64,000 nt of DNA from Pelomonas sp. Root405 (lineage in GTDB: Bacteria; Pseudomonadota; Gammaproteobacteria; Burkholderiales; Burkholderiaceae_C). The stretch is taken from positions 16,040 through 80,039 of the forward strand of contig NZ_LMDU01000005.1 of NCBI RefSeq assembly GCF_001425165.1. Reading direction: 5' to 3'. Positions 49,646 through 59,239 of this stretch are shown piece by piece; position 1 is the first letter of the stretch; the number at the start of each line of letters is the position of its first letter. The position numbers and the translations under genes are program-made. The notes beneath the pieces were generated by a model. That model searched no databases. It was given only the letters and a program-made list of their open reading frames with translations, and was not told the origin of the DNA.

Positions 49646-50776
49646 TCAGAACCAGCCTTTTACCGTATCGAAGATGCCTTTGCCGGCCGTGTCGCCGGCG
49701 AAGGCGCCGGCGATGCCGCCGACCACACCGCCGACCACCGTGCCCACGCCGGGGAAGATGGCCGTGCCGATGGCCGCACCCGCCGCGGCGCCGCCCCAGC
49801 CCCCGAGCGCGCCGCCGGCGACGCCGGACGCTGTACGCCCGGTGTTCTCGCCGATGCGATTGCCGTCGGCCTTGTAGGCCTGGGTGAGGGAGATGGCGTC
49901 CAGCACGACACCGACGGGCCGTGCGACACGCCCGACGTTTTCCAGCAGCTGGCCGCCGCCACGGATGGTGCGGTTGGCCTGCAGCCGCTCCACGTCATGC
50001 GCCACCTGGCCGCGGATGCTGCTGCCCAACCCGGTGCGGCCGACCTTGGACTCGATCTCGATGCGTTGGGCCATGCGCGGGTCGGCCGCTGGCGGCTGAA
50101 CCACCACGTCCACCACGCGCGCGCCGTTCTGCACCGGCACTTCGACGCGCACGTCGGCACCGGCGGCCCGCCAGCGGTCGGCGATGGCGTCGCGCGCCAG
50201 CGAACCGTTGGTGTTGTTGGCTACCGCCGACGGCACGCCCGACGTGCGACCGAGCGAACCCGGTGGCGACGCATTGACGCCCGGCGCGATCTGGATGCCG
50301 CCGTCATTGAGCAGCTGCGTCAGCCCGCGGGTGAAGCCGCCCCGGCCCGTCCAGGCGCTGGTCGTGGCCTCCCATTGCTTGACGAGGATGGGGTTGTCGC
50401 GCAGCACCTGGCCGCCCCCCTGCACCATGCCCTGGCCCGCCGCCCAGAGGCCCGCGCCCGGGATGGGGTCGGCGCCGGCCGCCGCTGCGGGCGGCGTGCC
50501 GCCAGCAGCGGCCGCCTGGCGCAGGTCCTCGTGATAGTGGCCCAGCTCGACGAGGCGACCCGAGTCCAGCAGGTTGCGCTCGATGGCCGCGTGTGCGGTC
50601 TCGGCGTTCTGCGGGTCGCTGCGGCGGGCGTCCACCACCCAGCCAGCCAGGCGCTGGGTGTCGACCTGGCCGGTTCGCGGGTCGGTCGCGCGGCCCACCA
50701 CCTCGGCGGCGGGGTCGCGCGTGACCGGCGTTGACCGTACGGCGGAACCGCCGCCGTCAAGGGCTTGCACGCTCAT
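49646..50776 (-). CDS. PD-(D/E)xK nuclease-like candidate effector with glycine-zipper tail
   Basis: A 376-aa protein with a Ser/Gly-rich N-terminus (MSVQALDGGGSAVRSTPVTR) and no signal peptide. Residues about 191-270 look like a PD-(D/E)xK nuclease core: SLARDAIADRWRAAG, E212, D223 (RVVDVVVQ), E242-x-K244 (IEIESKVGRTGL) and Q257 (RGQVAHDVERLQ). The C-terminal 60 residues are a glycine-zipper membrane-like region (GGWGGAAAGAAIGTAIFPGV ... VKGWF), like that of the RES-like protein. It should act on nucleic acid; delivery may be by the T3SS. Lies 14 nt after the DUF1521 gene. Confidence 0.7.
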   Translation of the reverse strand: MSVQALDGGGSAVRSTPVTRDPAAEVVGRATDPRTGQVDTQRLAGWVVDARRSDPQNAETAHAAIERNLLDSGRLVELGHYHEDLRQAAAAGGTPPAAAAGADPIPGAGLWAAGQGMVQGGGQVLRDNPILVKQWEATTSAWTGRGGFTRGLTQLLNDGGIQIAPGVNASPPGSLGRTSGVPSAVANNTNGSLARDAIADRWRAAGADVRVEVPVQNGARVVDVVVQPPAADPRMAQRIEIESKVGRTGLGSSIRGQVAHDVERLQANRTIRGGGQLLENVGRVARPVGVVLDAISLTQAYKADGNRIGENTGRTASGVAGGALGGWGGAAAGAAIGTAIFPGVGTVVGGVVGGIAGAFAGDTAGKGIFDTVKGWF

Positions 50777-50789
50777 GGCGGTCTCCCGT

Positions 50790-51575
50790 TCAGAAGTCCA
50801 GGCGGACGAAGGTCAGCGAGAAGCGGTTGGCATCGCGGGCCGCGGGTTCGCGGCTCTCGCTGGAGGCCGCCAGCGCGCCCAGGAAGGCGCCAGTGAACGA
50901 GGCCGACAGCAGGCCGCTGAACATGCTGAACAGGTCCTTGACGAAGTCGGCTGCGCGGTCCTGCGCACCCTGGTCCACCGGCTTGGCCGGCTTGCCGGCG
51001 TTGAGCTGCAGGTCGGTCTTGTTGATGTAGTTCTGGTCGACCTTCTGGATCTTGCCGTCGGCGTCCACCGCCAGGAAGCCCTTGCCGGCCGGGTTCTCCT
51101 GCAGCACGTTGCCGTCGTCGTGGGTCCAGTCCAGCGTCTCGCCCCAGCCCTTCGCCTCGTTGATCTTGAGGTCGCCCACCTTGTTGGTGTCCACGCCCTT
51201 GATCTGCACGCCGTAGTCGCCGTTGGTGATGTTGACCGTGCTGGCCACCGTCGCGTTCTGGTTGCCGTTCCAGGGCGTGGTCTCGATGGTGACCTTGGTG
51301 CCGTCTTCCAGCGCGAAGGTGGTCGTGCCCCAGAAGTCGAACTCGTGCTTGCCGTCGATGTTGACGTGCGGGTCGCCCCAGATCTTGTAGTCCTCGCCGG
51401 TCTTCTTGTTGAAGATGTGGACTTCGTTGTTGTCGCCCGCGGTGATGCGGTAGTTGTCGTTCTCGAACACCGCCTTGCCGCCTTCCATCTTGGTGCTGGC
51501 GTTGGTCGGGTTGGACTCGGACAGGGCTGACGTGGTGCTGAGCGACGCCGTGCTGGTCGCTTGGATGGTGGTCAT
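50790..51575 (-). CDS. DUF1521/NopE-like autocleaving type III effector candidate
   Basis: ATG 51575 (MTTIQATSTASLSTTSALSE) has SD GAGGAG. The Ser/Thr-rich N-terminus is typical of type III signals. Residues about 36-150 are a DUF1521 domain, with NDNYRITAGDNNEVHIFNKK, the cleavage-site motif GDPH at about 67-70 (IWGDPHVNIDGKHEFDFWG) and ETTPWNGNQNATV. In Bradyrhizobium NopE1 this domain cuts itself at GD-PH when calcium is present. The C-terminal 100 residues are unrelated, with a hydrophobic stretch (FSGLLSASFTGAFLGALAAS). It carries module copy 3 upstream. Codon use is less GC-biased than in neighbours. Confidence 0.85.
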   Translation of the reverse strand: MTTIQATSTASLSTTSALSESNPTNASTKMEGGKAVFENDNYRITAGDNNEVHIFNKKTGEDYKIWGDPHVNIDGKHEFDFWGTTTFALEDGTKVTIETTPWNGNQNATVASTVNITNGDYGVQIKGVDTNKVGDLKINEAKGWGETLDWTHDDGNVLQENPAGKGFLAVDADGKIQKVDQNYINKTDLQLNAGKPAKPVDQGAQDRAADFVKDLFSMFSGLLSASFTGAFLGALAASSESREPAARDANRFSLTFVRLDF

Positions 51576-51612
51576 TGAAAGCTCCTCAGGGGTTTGATTC
51601 AGTCGCGATGCC

Positions 51613-51690
51613 ATTGCATTCGTAACCGTTCAACCCCGCTAGCTGCGGCCACCCGCAATTCGGGGCAGCCGCAGCTAGGGTCGGCCGCAA
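51613..51690 (-). promoter_or_regulatory. 78-bp T3SS-substrate promoter module, copy 3
   Basis: Same length and register as copies 1 and 2: TTGCGGCCGACCCTAGCTGC at the distal end, CGAATT at 29-34, TAGCGG at 50-55 and TGCAAT at 73-78. The -10-like box ends 38 nt before the DUF1521 gene's ATG. The inverted-repeat arms are AGCTGCGGCT and GGCCGCAGCT. Confidence 0.6.
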
Positions 51691-51698
51691 TGACGCCG

Positions 51699-52073
51699 TC
51701 AAGCGTCGTGGGTCAGCACCTCGATGCGGTGCCCGTCGAGGTCATGGAACATCGCGCCGAAGTAGGTGTCGCTGATGTCGGGCCGCGTGCGCGGCGTGAA
51801 GATGTCTCGGGCCGCGGCAGCGAGTGCGGCCGCGTGCGTGGCGGCCACCGATTGGCGGCCCGGTGCGCCCAGCGCGACGTGAGCGCCGCGTGCCGCGACG
51901 GCCTCGCCGTCCGGCACCGGGTAGAGGAAAAAGCACCAGCGCTCGGGCGTGCCGAAGGCGGCCTCGGCGCCGGTGTCGCGCAGCAGCGCCATGCCGAGCG
52001 GCGCCAGCACCTGGCTGTAGAAAGCCACCGATTCGGCATAGCGGCGGGTGCCCAGGGACACGTGGTCGATCAT
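51699..52073 (-). CDS. VOC-superfamily (glyoxalase/bleomycin-resistance-like) protein
   Basis: A 124-aa single-module VOC protein: MIDHVSLGTRRYAESVAFYS is the first beta-alpha-beta unit with the metal-ligand His at residue 3, and GAMFHDLDGHRIEVLTH closes the second unit with a Glu in the last strand. Members bind a divalent metal and act as lyases, isomerases or antibiotic-binding proteins. It resembles lactoylglutathione-lyase-like proteins without a known substrate. Stands alone, divergent from the Lrp gene about 100 nt away. Confidence 0.85.
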   Translation of the reverse strand: MIDHVSLGTRRYAESVAFYSQVLAPLGMALLRDTGAEAAFGTPERWCFFLYPVPDGEAVAARGAHVALGAPGRQSVAATHAAALAAAARDIFTPRTRPDISDTYFGAMFHDLDGHRIEVLTHDA

Positions 52074-52172
52074 CGGGAAGAACTCCAGTGGGAAAGCCCG
52101 TCATCCTAGAAACGGGACCGCGACGATTTGCGGCAAGATCGGCCGCCCTCCCGCCGTTTGGCCGCAATCTCG

Positions 52173-52643
52173 ATGACTGACCTGGACCGCTTCGACCGCC
52201 AGCTGCTTGCTCTTGTGCAGCAGGACGCGGCATTGACCGCCGAGCAACTGGCCGAGCATGTCAGCCTGTCGCCGTCGGCCATCCAGCGGCGCCTGCGCCG
52301 GCTGCGCGAGCAGGGCGTGATCGTGCGGCAGGTCGCCGTGCTCGATGCGGCGCAGGTCGGGCGGCCCACGACCTTCATCGCCGGCCTTCAGGTCGAGAGC
52401 GAGCGGCCCGAGCTGATGGCGCGGTTGCGCGCCTGGTTGGACGCCGAAGCGGCGGTGCAGCAGGCCTTCTATGTGACCGGCGAGGCCGACTTCGTGCTCG
52501 TCGTCACCGCGCCCGATGCGACCGCCTACGAGGCGCTGATGGCGCGGCTGCTGGCCGACAACGCCAACGTGCGCCGCTACACGACGCAGGTCGCGATGGG
52601 TGTGCTCAAGCGCGGGCTCGCATTGCCGGTGCCTGCCGACTGA
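52173..52643 (+). CDS. Lrp/AsnC-family transcriptional regulator
   Basis: ATG 52173 (MTDLDRFDRQLLALVQQDAA) gives 156 aa. An N-terminal winged-helix HTH (LTAEQLAEHVSLSPSAIQRR) is followed by a RAM/AsnC effector-binding domain (FYVTGEADFVLVVTAPDATA). Such regulators respond to amino acids. The divergent VOC gene and the downstream NIPSNAP gene are plausible targets. Length and layout are typical. Confidence 0.93.
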   Translation: MTDLDRFDRQLLALVQQDAALTAEQLAEHVSLSPSAIQRRLRRLREQGVIVRQVAVLDAAQVGRPTTFIAGLQVESERPELMARLRAWLDAEAAVQQAFYVTGEADFVLVVTAPDATAYEALMARLLADNANVRRYTTQVAMGVLKRGLALPVPAD

Positions 52644-52713
52644 CTGCTGCCGCAGGTTGTCAGCTGAGGCGGCGCAGACTGCGGCGCTCGCTGAACCCCG
52701 TGGAAACCTGCCG

Positions 52714-53391
52714 ATGCCATCGTTGTCTCTCCCTGCCGCGCCCGACTGCCGTGTCGTCGAGCTGCGCCAGTACACCCTACACCCCGGCCAGCGCGACACG
52801 CTGATCGAGCTGTTCGACCGCGAGTTCGTCGATACGCAGGAGGCGGTCGGCATGCGCGTGCTCGGCCAGTTCCGCGACCTGGATGACGCCGACCGCTTCG
52901 TCTGGTTCCGTGGCTTTGCCGACATGGCTGCACGCGGCGATGCGCTGCCCGCCTTCTACGGTGGCCCGGCCTGGGCGGCGCACCGCGATGCGGCCAACGC
53001 GACCATGATCGACTCCGACGACGTGCTGCTGCTGCGCCCGGCCTGGGACGGTGCAGCGCTGCCCCATCCGCCATGCGTCGAAGGCGACGCGCGAGGGCTG
53101 TTGCGCGTGCTCGTGCTGCACCTGAAGGCACCGGCCGACGCCGCGCTGCTGGCGCATTGCCAGGCTACCGCGGCGCTGGCCTGGTATGTCAGCGAGGCGG
53201 CGTCCAACAACTTCCCGCGCCTGCCGCTGCGTGAGGGCGAGCCGGTGCTGGTCGCCCTGGCCCTGTTCAGCGACGCTGCCGCTGCGGAGGCTTGGGCGAA
53301 CGACATCGACACCCGCCTGCAGCCCTGGCAGGCGCGCGCCAGCCAGCATCTGCGCCTGTCTCCCACCAACCGATCCGCAATCCGCCTTTGA
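52714..53391 (+). CDS. NIPSNAP-family protein
   Basis: ATG 52714 (MPSLSLPAAPDCRVVELRQY) gives 225 aa. The N-terminal half has the NIPSNAP pattern of a dimeric alpha-beta barrel: VVELRQYTLHPGQRDTLIEL, GQFRDLDDADRFVWFRGFAD and RHRDA-like AAHRDAANATM. The second half appears to be a degenerate second copy. The family is of unclear function; some members act as monooxygenase-like or stress proteins. Follows the Lrp gene by 70 nt. Confidence 0.8.
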   Translation: MPSLSLPAAPDCRVVELRQYTLHPGQRDTLIELFDREFVDTQEAVGMRVLGQFRDLDDADRFVWFRGFADMAARGDALPAFYGGPAWAAHRDAANATMIDSDDVLLLRPAWDGAALPHPPCVEGDARGLLRVLVLHLKAPADAALLAHCQATAALAWYVSEAASNNFPRLPLREGEPVLVALALFSDAAAAEAWANDIDTRLQPWQARASQHLRLSPTNRSAIRL

Positions 53392-53398
53392 CATCGCC

Positions 53399-53877
53399 AT
53401 GAATAACCAATCCACACCGCAAGACTTTGACTTCCTGATCGGCCACTGGCAGATCAGCCACCGCCGCCTGAAAGAGCGCCTGCTTGGCTGCGAGGAGTGG
53501 GAGAGCTTCAGCGGCAACTGCCGCATGTGGCCGCTGCTCGGCGGCCTCGGCAACATCGACGACAACGTGCTGGAGCTGCCGACCGGGCCTTACCGCGCGG
53601 CATCCATGCGGACCTTCGACCCGGCCACGCGGCAATGGTCGATCTGGTGGATCGACAGCCGCAACCCGCATCGCCTGGATCCGCCGGTCGTGGGTGGCTT
53701 TGTCGATGGCGTGGGCGAGTTCCAGTGCGACGACGAACTGCGCGGCCAGCCCGTGCGCGTGCGCTTCCGCTGGACCGACACCGCCACCGCCAAGCCGCGC
53801 TGGCAGCAGGCCTTCTCGGCCGACGGCGGCCAGACCTGGGAGACGAACTGGGTGATGGACTTCGAGCGGCTGGCGAC

Positions 53878-53881
<4 letters not shown>
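53399..53881 (+). CDS. DUF1579-like small protein (160 aa)
   Basis: ATG 53399 ([20 protein letters not shown]) gives a beta-rich protein. [15 protein letters not shown] and the Trp-rich strand [15 protein letters not shown] are typical of small barrel proteins that share the FDxLxGxW opening, as in DUF1579. No signal peptide. Its stop TAG shares the palindrome CTAG with the stop of the convergent kinase gene, giving a 4-bp overlap. Ligand unknown. Confidence 0.7.
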
Positions 53882-56397
<2,516 letters not shown>

Positions 56398-56510
56398 ATC
56401 GGCTCCGTGCCGCGCCCGTGTTGAGGGCGCTCGCTAACAGGATAGTCGATGTGCGTCGCGGCTTTCGGTGGCGCTTGCAAACGTTACGCCGGCAGCGTGC
56501 CGCGCGTCGG

Positions 56511-57659
56511 TCAACGCGCCGCGTCGACCAGGGCCTTGATCAGCTCGGGGTAGACCTGCGCACCGCTGGTGCGGTTGAACAGGCCCATGCTGTGGTTCTG
56601 GGTGGCCGCACCGGCGTCCCAGTAGACCGGCACCAGGCCCCGTGTCCAGGCCGACCGGGCAACGTGCTTGTTCCAGGCCAGGCGATACGCCTCGGCGCCC
56701 GGGTACTCGGTGCGGCGGATGGCGCCGAATTCGCCAAGGATGACGGGGATGCCCTTGTCCACATAGGCCGTCTTCATCTTCTGGAACTGCGCGTCGGCCC
56801 AGGCTTCATCGAAGCCGGCTTCCCTGGCCTTGGGGTCGGTCGCGCCGGCGCCCCATTGCCAGGTGGTGCTCTTCTCGTTGAGCGTGAAGTTGAAGGGGTC
56901 GTAGTAGTGCACTTCCATCATCAGCCTGTCCCTGGCCGAGTCGGTGGGCATGACGGCGAAGGCGAGGGTGTGGTCGATGTTGGTGTTGAAGCCCTGCACG
57001 ACGAGATGGCGCATGGCGTTGTTGCCGCCGGTGGCGCGCACGGCGGCGACAAAGGCCTGGTTGAAGCCGTTCTGCACCATGACGTACTCGGCCTTGGGCG
57101 TGCTGTAGTCGTCGGTGACCATGACTTCGTTGGTGCCGGCGAACAGCAGCGTGTCGTCATGGCCCTTGAAGTGATTCGCGATCTGCGTCCAGAACTTGGT
57201 GATGCGCGCGTTGGCCATCGCCTGGGCGGCCAAGGTGGGCTGCATCCAGCCGCCATCCCAATGGATGTTGATGATGGCGAACAGGCCAGCCTTCTGCGCG
57301 AAGCCCACGACCTCGGCGACGCGCGCCATCCAGGTTGCGCTGATGTTGTCGTTGGCGTCGGCGTATTGCTTCCAAGACACGGGGATGCGCACGGTCTTGA
57401 AGCCGGCGGCCTTGACGGCGTTCATCAAGGTCTGCGTGGTGGCCGGGTTGCCCCAGGCGGTTTCGCCGCCGATGGCTTCGAGCGCGTTGCCGAGGTTCCA
57501 GCCCGAGCCCATCAGCTTGCTGAACTGCAGGCTGGTCAGGTCGCGCATGCCGGTGGGTGCGGGTGCCGGTGCCGGTGCGGGCGTGGATGCAGCTTCCGCG
57601 CCGCCACCGCCGCAGCCCGCCAGCGGCAGCAGCGCCACGAGCGCGTTGCGTCGCTTCAT
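56511..57659 (-). CDS. GH5-family endoglucanase-like lipoprotein
   Basis: ATG 57659 overlaps the GH39 stop (ATGA). The N-terminus MKRRNALVALLPLAGCGGGG is a lipoprotein signal with a LAGC lipobox, followed by a Pro/Ala linker. The 382-aa protein carries GH5 signatures: GSGWNLGNALEAIGGETAWG, IPVSWKQY, acid/base Glu in FAGTNEVM (NEV rather than the common NEP), HYYDPFNF and nucleophile Glu in ILGEFGAIRR. It should cut beta-1,4-glucan or mixed-linkage glucan at the cell surface and feed the enzymes encoded upstream. Last gene of the operon. Confidence 0.9.
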   Translation of the reverse strand: MKRRNALVALLPLAGCGGGGAEAASTPAPAPAPAPTGMRDLTSLQFSKLMGSGWNLGNALEAIGGETAWGNPATTQTLMNAVKAAGFKTVRIPVSWKQYADANDNISATWMARVAEVVGFAQKAGLFAIINIHWDGGWMQPTLAAQAMANARITKFWTQIANHFKGHDDTLLFAGTNEVMVTDDYSTPKAEYVMVQNGFNQAFVAAVRATGGNNAMRHLVVQGFNTNIDHTLAFAVMPTDSARDRLMMEVHYYDPFNFTLNEKSTTWQWGAGATDPKAREAGFDEAWADAQFQKMKTAYVDKGIPVILGEFGAIRRTEYPGAEAYRLAWNKHVARSAWTRGLVPVYWDAGAATQNHSMGLFNRTSGAQVYPELIKALVDAAR

Positions 57660-59239
57660 GCGCCTGCCTTCTGCAGGCTCAGCAACACGACGTCGTGGCT
57701 GCGCAGCTTCAGCGTCACGGTGGCCGTGCCGGTGGCGCCCACGACCAGCTCACGCCGAACTTCGGGCTTGTCCGTCGTCAGGCCCTGCAGTGTGGCGAGC
57801 TGCTTCGCGTCGAGGTTCTTGGGCGAGCCCATCTTCAGGTAGGCGGTATGGGCGTCGTTGACTTCGTAGCCCGTGCGGCGCTGCGTCAGCGTGTAGCGGC
57901 CGGGCGGCAGGTTGCGCAGTTCGACAGTGGCCGTGCCGACGTCCTTGGACGGCCGCGGCTTGCCAAAGAAGCTGCGGTTGCTGACCTTCTGGTCGGTGTT
58001 GCGCCAGTCCCAGAGGATGGCGTTGACCTGCTGGCCGTCGCTCGCCGCCCAGCTGAACGGGTCGCTGCTCGGCACCTCTTTGCCCTGCAGCGCGGCCAGG
58101 TATTTGTAGGTGAACCAGGTCGGCTTGCGAACGCCCTCGCGCGTCATCAGCCCGAAGCCGCCGTGGAAGGGCGCGTCGGGCGGGCCGGGTTCTTCGAACA
58201 GGTCGCTGTAGACCCAGTAGCTCATGTGCTGCACAAGGCCCTGCGTCTGCTTCAGCTTGGTCAGCACGTAGGCCGCGCTCATGTAGCTGTCGTGCACGAG
58301 GTCCCGTGGGTTGTAGCTGGTGCTCCACTCGGTGAAGAACAGCGGCAGGCCGGGCAGTTGCGAAGCCTCGATCTCCTTGCGCACGCGCCGCACGTCGCCC
58401 ACGATGGCATCCGGACTGGGCGACAGCATGCGGTCTTCCACGCCGTACTCGTCCAGAAACCCTGCGTCCACGCCGTAGGTGTGAGTGGTGATGAAGTCCA
58501 CCGGTGTGTTGGTCGCCTTGGCATGCGCCAGGAACTCCGGCACCCACGCCGCGCCGGCCGTGGACGGGCCGCCGACCGGCAGCTGCGGATCGATGGCCTT
58601 GATGGCCTTGGCCGTGCGCGTGTAGAGATCGAAGTAGGCCTTTTGATCGGCCTTCTCCCAGAAGCCGTCGAGGTTGGGTTCGTTCCAGACTTCGAAATAC
58701 CAGGTGCGCACTTCCTTCTCGCCATAACGCTGCAGCAGATGGCGCGTGAAGGCGTCGATCAGCGCGACCCATCCGGTCGGTTCGGGATGGGAGGTGTTGC
58801 CTTCCCAATAGAAGATCTTGTTGTCCGAGGTCTTCAGGGCCAGTGGCGTGAAGCCCAGCTCGATGAAGGGCTTGATGCGCCTCGCCAGCATCGAGTCGTA
58901 GAGCTTGTCGATGTTGGTGAAGTCGAACACCAGCTTGCCGGCGGCGTCGCGCGTGACCGTCTTGAACACGTCGTGGAAGATCGCGTGGAAGCGCAGGTAG
59001 CGAAAGCCCAGCTCGTCCACCGTCGTCTTCAACTGCGCGAGCGCATCGGGGCGGAAGGTCGTGCCGGGGTAGTCGGCGCCGACGCAGTGATCGAAGAATC
59101 GGTCCAGCGGCTGGGTGGCCTGGGCTAGGTCGAGCACGATGCGGCGCTTCTGCGGCGCGGCAAAAGAGGGCGTGGTCATGAGCGGCAGCGCGGCGGCTGC
59201 AAGCAGTTGGCGGCGGCGGAGCGAACGGAGCGAAGTCAT
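57656..59239 (-). CDS. GH39-family beta-xylosidase-like enzyme
   Basis: ATG 59239 overlaps the GH43 stop (ATGA); the longer frame to 59482 is shadow. The 527-aa protein begins MTSLRSLRRRQLLAAAALPL, a twin-arginine signal ending near SFA. GH39 motifs: acid/base in EVWNEPNLDGFW, GGPSTAG, and nucleophile Glu in LFFTEWSTSYNPRD. A C-terminal beta-sandwich follows. It should release xylose from xylo-oligosaccharides in the periplasm. Coupled to GH43 and GH5. Confidence 0.93.
   Translation of the reverse strand: MTSLRSLRRRQLLAAAALPLMTTPSFAAPQKRRIVLDLAQATQPLDRFFDHCVGADYPGTTFRPDALAQLKTTVDELGFRYLRFHAIFHDVFKTVTRDAAGKLVFDFTNIDKLYDSMLARRIKPFIELGFTPLALKTSDNKIFYWEGNTSHPEPTGWVALIDAFTRHLLQRYGEKEVRTWYFEVWNEPNLDGFWEKADQKAYFDLYTRTAKAIKAIDPQLPVGGPSTAGAAWVPEFLAHAKATNTPVDFITTHTYGVDAGFLDEYGVEDRMLSPSPDAIVGDVRRVRKEIEASQLPGLPLFFTEWSTSYNPRDLVHDSYMSAAYVLTKLKQTQGLVQHMSYWVYSDLFEEPGPPDAPFHGGFGLMTREGVRKPTWFTYKYLAALQGKEVPSSDPFSWAASDGQQVNAILWDWRNTDQKVSNRSFFGKPRPSKDVGTATVELRNLPPGRYTLTQRRTGYEVNDAHTAYLKMGSPKNLDAKQLATLQGLTTDKPEVRRELVVGATGTATVTLKLRSHDVVLLSLQKAGA

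Noticed and set aside
56464..56480. LacI-type operator-like sequence (GCAAACGTTACG)
   Set aside because: Only the AACGTT core is symmetric, and the site follows the last gene of the glycan operon rather than a promoter. Evidence is too thin.
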